A stretch of 64,000 nt of DNA from Phyllobacterium zundukense (GCF_025452195.1 NZ_CP104973.1:1426001-1490000), one strand, 5' to 3'. Shown: positions 1-8,100, numbered from the stretch's first letter. Notes: a model not told the origin generated them from the sequence alone. Translations and numbers: made by a program.

Positions 1-46
1 GGCGAAGATATGGCAGATGAGGGGCTATCCGGGTGGACAATGACAT
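1..46 (-). CDS. phyR: PhyR general stress response regulator, N-terminal fragment cut by window edge
   Basis: Reading leftwards from an ATG at 46-44, the 15 visible codons give MSLSTRIAPHLPYLR, the typical start of PhyR (sigma-like domain first, receiver domain after). In this family phosphorylated PhyR binds NepR and releases the sigma factor EcfG. The gene is divergent from nepR-ecfG, the classical arrangement of the cassette. Everything after residue 15 lies outside the window, so the receiver domain and phospho-acceptor Asp cannot be checked. Confidence 0.85.
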   Translation of the reverse strand, partial: MSLSTRIAPHLPYLR

Positions 47-101
47 TATAGTGATTTCCCTGTTTCGGGTGGGGTATGAGGCGTGGTGAGTTCCTTCCTG
101 A

Positions 102-137
102 AACACTTTCGCAAAAAAAAGTTCCCTGTAACGGAAC
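102..137. promoter_or_regulatory. Back-to-back GGAAC -35 elements between phyR and nepR
   Basis: GTTCC at 121-125 and GGAAC at 133-137 form two divergent EcfG-type -35 elements separated by 7 bp. On the minus strand (towards phyR) GGAAC is followed after 15 bp by TGTT (105-102), a loose match to the CGTT -10. On the plus strand no CGTT is found at 16-17 bp (AATT there), so the nepR promoter is degenerate or different. Autoregulation of phyR/nepR-ecfG by EcfG is known in the family; here it is inferred from the motifs. Confidence 0.5.
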
Positions 138-229
138 TTTCTTCTTTGTCAGGAATTGTCATCATTAATGTGCCTTGGGTACAGGCTCTATTCATACTAC
201 AGCGACGAACCACCAGCAAAGATCAGACA

Positions 230-433
230 ATGAACGCCAAAAAGAACTCTATTGACGCTCCTGAAAAGGTGCGAGTTCGCCGCCGCGACATCAAGAATGC
301 TGAAACAGAAATTGGTCTGAAGTTACGCGCGCTTTACGCATCGGTGCAGGAGGAAGAAATACCGGCTCGTTTTCTCGATCTTCTTGAAAAGCTTGATGAG
401 GCTGAACGCAATCATACGCAATCATCCAAATAA
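230..433 (+). CDS. nepR: Anti-sigma factor NepR
   Basis: A 67-residue acidic/basic helical protein with the conserved NepR core (R-R-D-I near residue 22, IGLKLRALYASVQEEEIPARF, DLLEKLDEAE). NepR sequesters EcfG and is itself captured by phosphorylated PhyR. A longer frame opens at 83, but the family homology begins at the ATG at 230, and the extra N-terminus would cover the promoter region. It ends 11 nt before ecfG, so the two are co-transcribed. Confidence 0.92.
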   Translation: MNAKKNSIDAPEKVRVRRRDIKNAETEIGLKLRALYASVQEEEIPARFLDLLEKLDEAERNHTQSSK

Positions 434-444
434 CAGGCTGTTGA

Positions 445-996
445 ATGGTACATGAATCTGCCGACTTCAAGAGAGATTTGATTGCTGCCTTGCCGAAACT
501 GCGAGCATTTGCAGTGTCACTGATCGGTAATCCGGACAGGGCGGATGACCTTGTGCAGGATACGATTATGAAAGCATGGGCCAAACAGGATTCGTTCGAG
601 CCCGGCACCAATATCAAGGCTTGGCTGTTTACGATCTTACGCAACGAATTCTACAGTCAGATGCGCAAGCGCGGGCGTGAGGTCCAAGATTCCGATGGGA
701 TATTTACGGAGCAGTTGTCCGTTCATCCGGCACAATATGGCTCGCTTGACCTGCAGGATTTTCGCAAGGCGCTCGAAAAACTACCCGACGATCAGCGTGA
801 AGCGATCATACTGGTCGGAGCTTCGGGCTTTTCCTACGAGGAGGCTGCCGAAATCTGCGAGTGCGCCGTCGGAACGATCAAAAGCCGCGTGAGCCGCGCC
901 AGAACTCGTCTGCAAGAATTGCTCGAGATTCAGGGAGAGGTGGACTACGGTCCTGATTCGATTGCGACGCAAGTCACCTCAAACAAGTTCGCCTGA
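445..996 (+). CDS. ecfG: EcfG-family RNA polymerase sigma factor of the general stress response
   Basis: 183 residues with sigma-70 region 2 (NPDRADDLVQDTIMKAW, then the -10-contacting NIKAWLFTILRNEFY) and region 4 (LPDDQREAIILVGASGFSYEEA, then GTIKSRVSRARTRL helix-turn-helix). Group ECF15 (EcfG, called RpoE1 in Brucella) recognises GGAAC-N16/17-CGTT. The gene directly follows nepR and faces phyR, which makes the identification firm. Matching promoters occur at several places within the next 20 kb. Confidence 0.93.
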   Translation: MVHESADFKRDLIAALPKLRAFAVSLIGNPDRADDLVQDTIMKAWAKQDSFEPGTNIKAWLFTILRNEFYSQMRKRGREVQDSDGIFTEQLSVHPAQYGSLDLQDFRKALEKLPDDQREAIILVGASGFSYEEAAEICECAVGTIKSRVSRARTRLQELLEIQGEVDYGPDSIATQVTSNKFA

Positions 997-1182
997 GCAC
1001 GACCCTTGCATTTGCGTCAGTCGACAGGCTTAGGCACCGTCGGCAGATCAAACGGCTCACCCCACCAAGAACCACCCAACGGATGCAAATTCCTGATGCA
1101 GGACAATTCTGGATCGCCGGGTTTGCCGGGCACGCTCCGACCATATATCAAAGGTATCTCGAACATACGGAGGGTACATGGT

Positions 1183-2598
1183 TTGTCGTGGTGGCGCAGA
1201 ATTGTCATGAGCTTTTCACAGAGGCCGCTGAGAGGCTTGGCGATCGTACTTTCACTCGGCATGATTATCGGTTCGGCCGGCTCAACGATTATCCTCGCGC
1301 GCAGTGTCAACAATCAGATCGACGATATCCTCGCGACCTACAGGGTGCGCGAACAGGCGTATGTTTCGCTGTCACTGATGGCCGAGGCTCACAACAGTCA
1401 ACGCGGGTTCATCTTGACGCAGAGTGCCCCGCTACTCGATCAATATCGGAACGTAACCGCCCGGCTCGACGAGAGCCTCAACACGCTTACGGAAATGACC
1501 AAGGGAAATCCGCGGCAGCAGGCTACGGCGACTCGAATCCGTGATCTGGCGAAAGCAAAACAGAGAAACGTGGATGCGGCAATTTCGTTGGCACTTGCAG
1601 GGATGAATACGCAAGCTGCCCGTGCGTCCCTCGGATCAAACTTCGGCGTTGGTCAACTCGATGAAATCAACAAAACTGTCGACAGCTTTCTCGCAGAAGA
1701 AGATCGAAGGCTGATTGAACGAAACATTGCTGTGGATCGAATGAGAAGCTGGCTAACTATCGCCGCGCTCTCGTCCCTTGGGGGTGCCTTGATTCTGGCT
1801 GTCATTCTTGCGAACCGCACCAGGCGTTATGTACGGAAGCTGACCGAGGGACAGTCATTGCTTCTTTCAGAAAAAACGATTCTGGAAAGCATGGTCCAGG
1901 ACCGGACGGCGGAACTTGAAAAAGCCATGCTCTTGGCAAAACGGGAGCGGGCACGCGTGGAAACACTGCTGCAGGATTCCGACCATCGTATAGGAAATTC
2001 GCTTGCGACGGTCTCGTCGCTACTCGGTATCCAGATGCGGGACGTATCATCGGAGGAAATACGCGCAGCACTTGGAGCTGCGCGCGACAGAATTCAGACC
2101 ATTTCGTCCGCGCACAGGCGTCTGCGGCTTGGCAAGGATCATGAGACCGTCCGCGCTGATGAATATTTGCCGGACGTTATCGCTGACATCAAGCAGTCGA
2201 CCGCCCATGACCGGGATATCAGGATTGCTGCGCAGCTCGGCCCAATAAACCTCAGCTCTCGCGATGCCACCACTTTGGGAATCATCATCGGCGAGTTGAC
2301 GATGAACGCTATAAAGCACGCTTTTCCGGGCAACAGGCCGGGAGAAATAAGAATTGATCTTGTGCGCGATGAAGGTGATGTCCTGCGACTGGAGATTGCC
2401 GATACGGGGATCGGCATGCAGAAGAGGTCAAAAAAACGCTCGCCTGGACTTGGGTCGCTTATCGTCGATCAGCTTTGCCAGCAGTTCGGTGGATCCGTTT
2501 CTTACTCTGTCAATCCGGGCGGAGGCACCTTGGTGAAGGTGGCGCTACCGGGCCTCATGGAGGTAAAGCCACAGGAGGCCACCGAAAAAGATGAGTGA
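1183..2598 (+). CDS. Membrane sensor histidine kinase, CHASE3-like sensor, HisKA_2/HWE class
   Basis: Transmembrane helices near residues 16-38 and 190-212 flank a roughly 150-residue extracytoplasmic helical domain resembling CHASE3. A coiled linker follows, then a HisKA_2 dimerisation domain with the phospho-acceptor in DSDHRIGNSL (His268) and a HATPase domain (ELTMNAIKHAF N-box, ADTGIGM, SPGLGSLIVDQL). Kinases of this class phosphorylate PhyR, and the position right behind ecfG suggests that role. The frame is open back to TTG 1006. I prefer TTG 1183, which has a strong Shine-Dalgarno (CGGAGGG, 1168-1173); ATG 1207 is another option. Confidence 0.85.
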   Translation: MSWWRRIVMSFSQRPLRGLAIVLSLGMIIGSAGSTIILARSVNNQIDDILATYRVREQAYVSLSLMAEAHNSQRGFILTQSAPLLDQYRNVTARLDESLNTLTEMTKGNPRQQATATRIRDLAKAKQRNVDAAISLALAGMNTQAARASLGSNFGVGQLDEINKTVDSFLAEEDRRLIERNIAVDRMRSWLTIAALSSLGGALILAVILANRTRRYVRKLTEGQSLLLSEKTILESMVQDRTAELEKAMLLAKRERARVETLLQDSDHRIGNSLATVSSLLGIQMRDVSSEEIRAALGAARDRIQTISSAHRRLRLGKDHETVRADEYLPDVIADIKQSTAHDRDIRIAAQLGPINLSSRDATTLGIIIGELTMNAIKHAFPGNRPGEIRIDLVRDEGDVLRLEIADTGIGMQKRSKKRSPGLGSLIVDQLCQQFGGSVSYSVNPGGGTLVKVALPGLMEVKPQEATEKDE

Positions 2599-2606
2599 GG
2601 CCTTGG

Positions 2607-2828
2607 TCACAGCGTTGCCGCACCTGTTTCCGGTTTTTCGGCGTTCAACTGGTCAAGGGCAAGTTCGATATCCCGCAAATTTCGTGTCACACCATCATCG
2701 GGATCCATACCACTTTCTGTGGCTGCTCGCTGTAGTCCCCGAGCCTCGCTCAACAGTTCTTCCAGTTTGGCGATCTTCTGCACCCTGCTCAGGCTTTCGT
2801 CAGAAAGAATGTCATTCGCTTCAAGCAT
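2607..2828 (-). CDS. Small conserved hypothetical protein (73 aa), EcfG-controlled
   Basis: A charged, largely helical 73-residue protein with no signal peptide or membrane segment and no domain I recognise. A good ribosome-binding site (GGAGG) precedes the ATG. Its promoter region at 2856-2880 is an exact EcfG consensus, so it is very probably a stress-induced protein. It converges on the upstream kinase gene (8 nt apart). Confidence 0.7.
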   Translation of the reverse strand: MLEANDILSDESLSRVQKIAKLEELLSEARGLQRAATESGMDPDDGVTRNLRDIELALDQLNAEKPETGAATL

Positions 2829-2855
2829 TTCGGCCTCCTTCGATAGCCTAGTGAA

Positions 2856-2880
2856 AACGAAGGTGCTGCATAAATGTTCC
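2856..2880 (-). promoter_or_regulatory. EcfG promoter, exact consensus, for the 2607-2828 gene
   Basis: On the minus strand GGAAC (2880-2876), a 16-bp spacer and CGTT (2859-2856). The expected transcription start is about 2848, about 20 nt before the ATG. Confidence 0.8.
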
Positions 2881-2886
2881 GATCAA

Positions 2887-2911
2887 GGAACAAAGGCCAA
2901 AGGGTTGCGTT
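2887..2911 (+). promoter_or_regulatory. EcfG promoter, exact consensus, for the HWE kinase
   Basis: GGAAC (2887-2891), 16-bp spacer, CGTT (2908-2911) on the plus strand, back to back with the minus-strand promoter 6 bp away. It places the 2965 kinase gene under the sigma factor it may help to activate. Confidence 0.8.
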
Positions 2912-2964
2912 CTTGAGGGAGCTGAATAGGTGGGTATGAGTAGGGTGGCCATGCGTGCCATCAT

Positions 2965-4497
2965 GTGGATATGAGATCGGAAAACATTTCAGAAAGCACG
3001 TTAGAATTTCTGTCGGGGTCGTCGCGTCGTGATGTTCTTTCGACTTTGAGAACGCTTGAAATTCGCGAACGTGACAGCGAATTTCATTGTTTGACGGAAC
3101 TCGCACTGTCGATGTCCAACAGCAGAGGCGCACAGATCACGCTTGTGGATGAGAAAAGAAGCCGTGTCCTGTCCTCTGCCGGCCGTCTTGGTATAGCCAA
3201 CATCTGGGCTATTGAAGCCAGTTCACTGGCGGCACCTGACAGGAGTTGCCTGATCATACTGAACGCTGCCGAGGATGTGCGCTACTCCGAAATCGATGCT
3301 GTAACCCATGGGCCAAATCTCCGTTTCCTGGCCGTTGCACCGATCTGTGTCTCCGACGAATGCATTGGAGCCCTCAGTGTCCTGTCAGACGAGCCGCGAA
3401 CGGAATTCGCTTCAATCCAGCAAGAGCAACTCATGCATCTGGCAAGACTTGCCGGTTCGTTTATCACGCTCAAACGTGAATTCCGCACAGGAACCGATGC
3501 CGTGGCAAGGTTGCATCAGGATGAAGATCGCAATTCCATGGCACTTGAGGTTGGCAATGTCGGCAGTTGGGTATGGGATCTGCGCACGGGCAGGTTCACC
3601 GGCAACAGGATGGCCTATTCAATGCTTGACCTTAGTCCCGATCAACCTGTCAGCGGCGAAGACGTGTTCAGAGCAATGCACCCAGACGATTTTCCAAGGA
3701 TGAAATCGGCCTTCACACGCGCACTCGTCAACAATCAGGATTATGTCGGAGAATTCCGCGCTGCGTCATCGGGTCAATGGCTTCTAGGGCGCGGCCGTAT
3801 TTTCGAACGCGATGCCCAGGGGAGACCGGTGGTTGCCGTTGGCGTCAATATTGATATTACGGACACAAAGAAGGCTGCCGAAAAGACGCGGCTTCTGCTA
3901 CGCGAGTTGAACCACCGTGTTAAAAACACCTTGGCGATGTTGCAATCACTGGCACGGCAGACGCTCAATCGAACGTCCGATCCAGCCGAGTTCATGGAAG
4001 CGTTTTCGGGACGCCTTCGGGCCATTTCGGAAGCACACACATTGCTTTCTGATCGGGAATGGAGCGGCATCAGCCTAGTCGATCTAATTGCCAAGCAAGT
4101 GGAGCCTTATGCGGGTTTTGATCCTCGGCAAATCGAACTCTCAGGAGAGGACATGGTACTGCCGCCGGACCACGCGCTCGGGCTTGGCATTGCGCTGCAC
4201 GAGCTTGCGACCAATGCAGCGCGACATGGGGCCCTTTCCGTCGCCGACGGTCGCGTGCGGGTGTCATGGCAGATAGAGCCCGGTCTCGATGAGTCCCGCG
4301 TTACAATCCATTGGGTCGAATCCAACGGTCCAAGAGTGCTGCCTCCCGAAGTGCGAGGGCTCGGTGAAAGACTGATCGAACGCAGCCTTGATAAGGTTCT
4401 GTCGAGCAGCGTCAGGTTGAGCTATCCCGAAACTGGCATGGAGGCGTTGATTTCCATGCCAATCCGCGATCACTCAAATATCCTTGCCCAGAGATGA
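2965..4497 (+). CDS. Soluble GAF-PAS-HWE histidine kinase
   Basis: 510 residues without membrane segments: a GAF-like domain (about 30-175), a PAS/PAC domain (about 185-300, VGSWVWDLRTGRF, MHPDDF, GVNIDITDTKKA), then an HWE kinase core with the acceptor in LNHRVKNTLAMLQSLARQT (His317), an ALHELATNAARHGA N-box and RGLGERLIER lid. Kinases of this class are the usual inputs to PhyR. Transcription from an exact EcfG promoter suggests feedback on the stress response. The start is GTG 2965 or ATG 2971; neither has a strong Shine-Dalgarno. The 3' end overlaps the convergent gene by 24 nt. Confidence 0.87.
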   Translation: MDMRSENISESTLEFLSGSSRRDVLSTLRTLEIRERDSEFHCLTELALSMSNSRGAQITLVDEKRSRVLSSAGRLGIANIWAIEASSLAAPDRSCLIILNAAEDVRYSEIDAVTHGPNLRFLAVAPICVSDECIGALSVLSDEPRTEFASIQQEQLMHLARLAGSFITLKREFRTGTDAVARLHQDEDRNSMALEVGNVGSWVWDLRTGRFTGNRMAYSMLDLSPDQPVSGEDVFRAMHPDDFPRMKSAFTRALVNNQDYVGEFRAASSGQWLLGRGRIFERDAQGRPVVAVGVNIDITDTKKAAEKTRLLLRELNHRVKNTLAMLQSLARQTLNRTSDPAEFMEAFSGRLRAISEAHTLLSDREWSGISLVDLIAKQVEPYAGFDPRQIELSGEDMVLPPDHALGLGIALHELATNAARHGALSVADGRVRVSWQIEPGLDESRVTIHWVESNGPRVLPPEVRGLGERLIERSLDKVLSSSVRLSYPETGMEALISMPIRDHSNILAQR

Positions 4498-4950
4498 CGT
4501 GTCTTCAGGACGCCGACTTTTCTTCTTCTTTGGTTTCGTCAGAAGCGACAGACCTCCGAAAGCCACGAGAGGAACTGCCAGCATCATGAGCGCGCGCGAT
4601 CGCAGAACAACCGGTGCTGCAGCTAGAGCTGCCACTGTGAGAAGAGCGGACGTGTCAACCTTTGCACGTTCGCGCTGGCGATTTCGCGCGGCGCGTTCGA
4701 CAATCTTCATGACGATGTAAGTAATGATAGCCAAGCCGAATGCGCTACCGGCGAGGATCAACGATGCGCGCATTTCGCCGTAGCGCTCGGCAAGGGTGAT
4801 ATAGGCAGCCACAACCAGGAAAATCACTCCGATAGTTGCCAGCACCGCGATAATGCCAGTGAAGACAGCGTTGCGCTTCAGTCTGCTTATCACGAGGCCA
4901 ACTTCACCCGCGGCGACGCTGGTAAAAAGTGGAGCTAATAGTTTGAGCAT
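4474..4950 (-). CDS. Holin-X-like (phage holin superfamily III / DUF1469) membrane protein
   Basis: 158 residues with two hydrophobic helices near 30-52 and 62-85, a basic segment (RNRQRERAK), a further hydrophobic pair (about 100-138) and a lysine-rich tail (KPKKKKSRRPED). The pattern fits the Holin-X/YqjE family, commonly found next to DUF883 proteins, as here. The exact role is unknown; envelope stress is a reasonable inference from the neighbours. It starts 1 nt after the DUF883 gene ends and is probably in the same transcript. Confidence 0.65.
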   Translation of the reverse strand: MLKLLAPLFTSVAAGEVGLVISRLKRNAVFTGIIAVLATIGVIFLVVAAYITLAERYGEMRASLILAGSAFGLAIITYIVMKIVERAARNRQRERAKVDTSALLTVAALAAAPVVLRSRALMMLAVPLVAFGGLSLLTKPKKKKSRRPEDTSSLGKDI

Positions 4951-4951
4951 G

Positions 4952-5290
4952 TCAGCGGCGGGCGATCAGGGCGAGAAGAAAACCGACACCGGCGGCGACC
5001 GCAATCGTGGTCAAGGGGTGTTCACGAACAGTCTCGGTGAGCTGGTCTTCGAGCTCGCGAGCCTGCAAACGAAGGTCTTCCAACGTTTCCTCACTGCGGA
5101 CTTTTGCAGTTTCGTAAGAACTTGCTGCGCTGCGCGTGGCGTCCTTGGCAGAACTCTTCCCTATCTTGGCAAGGGTTGCTGCAATATTCGCGATATCCTC
5201 CTTCAGAGCCGTAACCTGGGCTTGCAAATCCGAATTGCTATCGGTCGCGTCGTCAACCGCTTTGCGAATTTTTGAAGAAACCGTAGCCAT
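4952..5290 (-). CDS. DUF883 family (ElaB/YqjD-like) membrane-anchored protein
   Basis: 112 residues: a long amphipathic coiled-coil region followed by a C-terminal glycine-containing transmembrane anchor (VREHPLTTIAVAAGVGFLLALIARR is the region, residues about 88-112), the hallmark of ElaB/YqjD/YgaM proteins. E. coli relatives are stationary-phase inner-membrane proteins that bind ribosomes. Here a near-consensus EcfG promoter lies 40 nt upstream, consistent with stress induction. RBS AAGGAG precedes the ATG. Confidence 0.85.
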   Translation of the reverse strand: MATVSSKIRKAVDDATDSNSDLQAQVTALKEDIANIAATLAKIGKSSAKDATRSAASSYETAKVRSEETLEDLRLQARELEDQLTETVREHPLTTIAVAAGVGFLLALIARR

Positions 5291-5329
5291 GGAAAAACTC
5301 CTTGAGAAAACTTCGGGATATCAGTCGAG

Positions 5330-5354
5330 AACTGTGGTCTGCAGTATTTGTTCC
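5330..5354 (-). promoter_or_regulatory. EcfG-like promoter for the DUF883 gene
   Basis: Minus strand GGAAC (5354-5350), 16-bp spacer, AGTT (5333-5330); one mismatch to CGTT. Correctly spaced before the ATG at 5290. Confidence 0.6.
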
Positions 5355-5395
5355 ACGCATTGGAGACCGCTGCAAGCGGTCAACCTTTTTCAAGC

Positions 5396-5479
5396 TTATG
5401 AGAGATAGCCCATAAACCACAAAATCAGGATGATCGGAAGTGGCAGACCAATAAGCCAAAGCAAGACACCGCGTAACAT
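5396..5479 (-). CDS. 27-residue hydrophobic small membrane protein
   Basis: An ATG at 5479 preceded by AAGGAG opens a 27-codon frame that encodes one membrane helix: MLRGVLLWLIG, then LPLPIILILW, ending GYLS. The M-L-R-x-V-L-L-W-L-x-G-x-P-x-P pattern recurs in tiny hypothetical proteins of Hyphomicrobiales. It lies between DUF3309 and DUF883 genes on the same strand, so it may share the DUF3309 transcript. The function is unknown. It is easy to miss because of its size. Confidence 0.7.
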   Translation of the reverse strand: MLRGVLLWLIGLPLPIILILWFMGYLS

Positions 5480-5537
5480 TGTAAAACTCCTTTTAAGCTG
5501 TCGGACGATCGCTCGTAATGAGAGTCTAAAAACTGCG

Positions 5538-5696
5538 TCAAATTCTGCCCATCAGAAGCAAAATCAACAGAACGACCAGAACTAATCCGACGAGTCCGGA
5601 GGGACCGTAGCCCCAATTCCTGGCGTGAGGCCAAGTTGGAAACACACCGATAAGCGCCAAGATGAGAATTATGATCAGAATTGTCGTTAGGGACAT
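5538..5696 (-). CDS. DUF3309 family small membrane protein
   Basis: 52 residues starting MSLTTILIIILILALIG, then the motif PTWPHARNWGYGPSG and a second membrane helix ending LLLMGRI. That motif defines DUF3309, a family of two-helix peptides of unknown function frequent in Rhizobiales. The start at 5696 is chosen for its GAGGGAGGAAGG ribosome-binding site; a longer frame to 5738 lacks one. A GGAAC-N16-TGTT promoter-like element lies upstream. Confidence 0.82.
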   Translation of the reverse strand: MSLTTILIIILILALIGVFPTWPHARNWGYGPSGLVGLVLVVLLILLLMGRI

Positions 5697-5733
5697 TCCT
5701 TCCTCCCTCGCCTCGAAAACTGCACAGCTCCGA

Positions 5734-5758
5734 AACACACGAACGAGGATTTGGTTCC
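5734..5758 (-). promoter_or_regulatory. EcfG-like promoter for the DUF3309 gene
   Basis: Minus strand GGAAC (5758-5754), 16-bp spacer, TGTT (5737-5734). The first base of the -10 deviates. It sits about 40 bp before the ATG at 5696. Confidence 0.5.
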
Positions 5759-5878
5759 CACGTGATCAGCTTGAACCAGGGCCAGGAAGGAAAATGCAAC
5801 CAAATTGAGCCGACTTCGTTCCTGTCGCGGGGTTTCAACGGAGATGGATTTTTATGGATGTCATACCGGTAGGTTTTT

Positions 5879-7846
5879 ATGCCTTCTGAAGAAGCCGGGG
5901 GGACATCGCGTGCCGTCGAACGGGTAACCCAACGATCGATCTATACGCCTGTTTCGGCGAATGCGGCGAATCGGTTTCCACCAGTTATTGTCGCGATTGC
6001 CGTTGTCGCAGCGCTTTATTTTGCCCGCGACATTTTCGTGCCATTGGCATTGGCGTTGCTTTTGACCTTTGCGCTGTCACCGCTGGTCACCCGCCTGCAC
6101 CGTTCGGGTGTGCCGAAGGGTGTTGCTGTATTGAGTGTTGTGACAACGGCGTTTCTTGTGATCTTCATTTTCGTCAGCATTGTTGCGAGTCAGCTCACTG
6201 TGCTGGCGCAAAACCTGCCAAGCTATCAATACAATATCGAGACGAAGATCCGCACGATCAAGGACGCGCAGTCGGGCAACAGTATTTTTGATCGGGGAGC
6301 ACGCATGTTCAAACGCTTCAGCGAGGAAATTGGCCGATCGGACGAAGTGCAACGCTTTGAAAGCGACAACCGAGCAGCGCCCAAACCAGACCCGGCGCGA
6401 CAACCTCCCCAAAATGTTGCACCGCCTGCCCCTCTACCACCCTTGCGCGGAACAGATCCTGACAAACCCGTACCTGTGGAAATCCGCAATCCACCACCAG
6501 ATCCCTTAAGCCTGCTACAGACCTTTGCCGGACCGTTGATCCAGCCCTTGGCGACAATCGGCATTGTCATTGTGGTGGTCATTTTCATGCTTATGCGGCG
6601 TGAAGATTTGCGCGACCGTTTCATCAAGCTGGTGGGAGCAAGCGATATTCACCGAACGACAACTGCTCTGCATGATGCCGGCAAGCGCGTCGGTCAATAT
6701 TTGCTGATGCAGCTGATCATCAATATCAGCTTCGGTGTGCCCATCGGGATCGGGCTATGGTTCATTGGTATTCCCAACCCGATGCTATGGGGCATGCTGG
6801 CGATCGTTCTCCGTTTTGTGCCCTACATAGGGCCAATCATTGCAGCTGCGTTTCCACTTATACTGTCGCTGGCGGTCGATCCGGGTTGGATGACGCTCTT
6901 CTGGACGGCCGCCTTGTTCATCATACTGGAGCTCCTCAGCAACAATATCATGGAGCCGCTTCTCTACGGTTCCAAGACCGGTCTGTCCCCCGTTGCCATC
7001 TTGATGGCCGCCATTGTCTGGACCTGGATCTGGGGACCGATCGGATTGATCCTGTCGACACCGCTCACCGTGTGTCTTGTCGTTCTTGGAAGACATGTGC
7101 CGAAGTTCGAGTTTCTCGATGTTCTTCTCGGAAATGAGCCGGTGCTCCTTCCGCCGCAGCAGCTATATCAACGGCTGTTATCTGGCGATCCGGATGAAGC
7201 AACAGAGAAAGCAGAGGAATATTTGCAGTCAGCGACCGTTATGGATTACTACGCTTCGGTGGCCATTCCTGCGCTGCTGCTCGCCGAACACGATCGAGGC
7301 CGGGGTGTGCTTGACGAGCCAAGGCGCAATCGTGTGGCGCAAAGCATGATCCTACTCGTCGAAAACCTTTCAGAATACCATGATGTTGAAGACGAAGGAG
7401 TGAAGGAAGCCGAGGCGGAGGCCAAAGTCAAGAAGGCCGACGCTGACGGAAAACAGTCCAAAATTGAAAAGTCGAAAACGATTGTCTCTGCAGGTGGACG
7501 CGGCGACCTCGATGATGCCGCAGCCGTTGTTCTTGGTGATATTCTAGAGCGCAAGGATTTTGATATTCGAGATATCTCCCATGACGAGCTTGAGGCGGTC
7601 AATATAGGCAAGCTTGATCTTAGTGACGTCAGCACCATCTGCATAAGCTATCTCAACACGTCTTCGGTCGCTCACGCACGCTATCTCGTCCGCCGCCTTC
7701 GGCGGCGGAACGCGCGTATACAGATCGTTATCGGATTCTGGGCGGAAAACGCGGATGACATCGACGGTGAGAAGATCGTTGGATCAACACGCAACTGTTT
7801 TTTTGTTTCGTCGATTGAAGCGATGATTCAAGAGATTTGCGAGTGA
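5879..7846 (+). CDS. AI-2E family (PerM/UPF0118) permease with long C-terminal cytoplasmic region
   Basis: 655 residues. The N-terminal half has the PerM/AI-2E exporter layout: a helical pair near residues 35-75, a helix near 80-105, a soluble insert rich in proline (about 150-210), then a cluster of membrane helices (about 215-430) with motifs PNPMLWGMLAIVLRFVPYIG and NNIMEPLLYG. The remaining roughly 220 residues are soluble, with a lysine/glutamate-rich stretch and an alpha/beta segment (LDLSDVSTICISYLN). Family members are about 350-400 residues, so the tail is an extra domain, seen in other Rhizobiales homologues as far as I recall. The substrate is unknown. Confidence 0.82.
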   Translation: MPSEEAGGTSRAVERVTQRSIYTPVSANAANRFPPVIVAIAVVAALYFARDIFVPLALALLLTFALSPLVTRLHRSGVPKGVAVLSVVTTAFLVIFIFVSIVASQLTVLAQNLPSYQYNIETKIRTIKDAQSGNSIFDRGARMFKRFSEEIGRSDEVQRFESDNRAAPKPDPARQPPQNVAPPAPLPPLRGTDPDKPVPVEIRNPPPDPLSLLQTFAGPLIQPLATIGIVIVVVIFMLMRREDLRDRFIKLVGASDIHRTTTALHDAGKRVGQYLLMQLIINISFGVPIGIGLWFIGIPNPMLWGMLAIVLRFVPYIGPIIAAAFPLILSLAVDPGWMTLFWTAALFIILELLSNNIMEPLLYGSKTGLSPVAILMAAIVWTWIWGPIGLILSTPLTVCLVVLGRHVPKFEFLDVLLGNEPVLLPPQQLYQRLLSGDPDEATEKAEEYLQSATVMDYYASVAIPALLLAEHDRGRGVLDEPRRNRVAQSMILLVENLSEYHDVEDEGVKEAEAEAKVKKADADGKQSKIEKSKTIVSAGGRGDLDDAAAVVLGDILERKDFDIRDISHDELEAVNIGKLDLSDVSTICISYLNTSSVAHARYLVRRLRRRNARIQIVIGFWAENADDIDGEKIVGSTRNCFFVSSIEAMIQEICE

Positions 7847-8001
7847 GCGCCTCCGGGAATTTTTCGAACCGATCCCAGGTCGTACTCATAAAATCTGACG
7901 GAATGTCGAACGGTTCGGTCGTGGGGAAGACCCGCCTTCACGGTTCTCCTTGAATCGTCTTGCCGTTTCAGGCGCCTACGAGTTTACGACCAAGCTTTCG
8001 C

Positions 8002-8027
8002 GGAACCAACAGCGAGCTGTCTACGTT
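8002..8027 (+). promoter_or_regulatory. EcfG promoter with 17-bp spacer in a 330-bp gene-free stretch
   Basis: GGAAC (8002-8006), 17-bp spacer, CGTT (8024-8027). No open frame with a ribosome-binding site starts just downstream. Instead a strong GC-rich hairpin follows at 8064-8097. The rest of 7847-8180 shows nothing I recognise. Confidence 0.6.
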
Positions 8028-8033
8028 TCCATC

Positions 8034-8100
8034 CAGCTGATCGAGCTTCGATCGGTAACTGGAGACCCGGTGCCTGTTCCCCCGTGGGCGCCGGGTCGTT
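8034..8100 (+). ncRNA. Possible EcfG-dependent small RNA ending in a hairpin
   Basis: A transcript started by the 8002-8027 promoter would begin near 8034 and run into the stem GACCCGGTGCC (8064-8074) / GGCGCCGGGTC (8087-8097, one mismatched pair), followed by GTTTGCT. That would give an RNA of about 65 nt. The U-tract is poor, so termination is uncertain, and the transcript could instead be a long leader of the CsbD gene. Confidence 0.3.
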
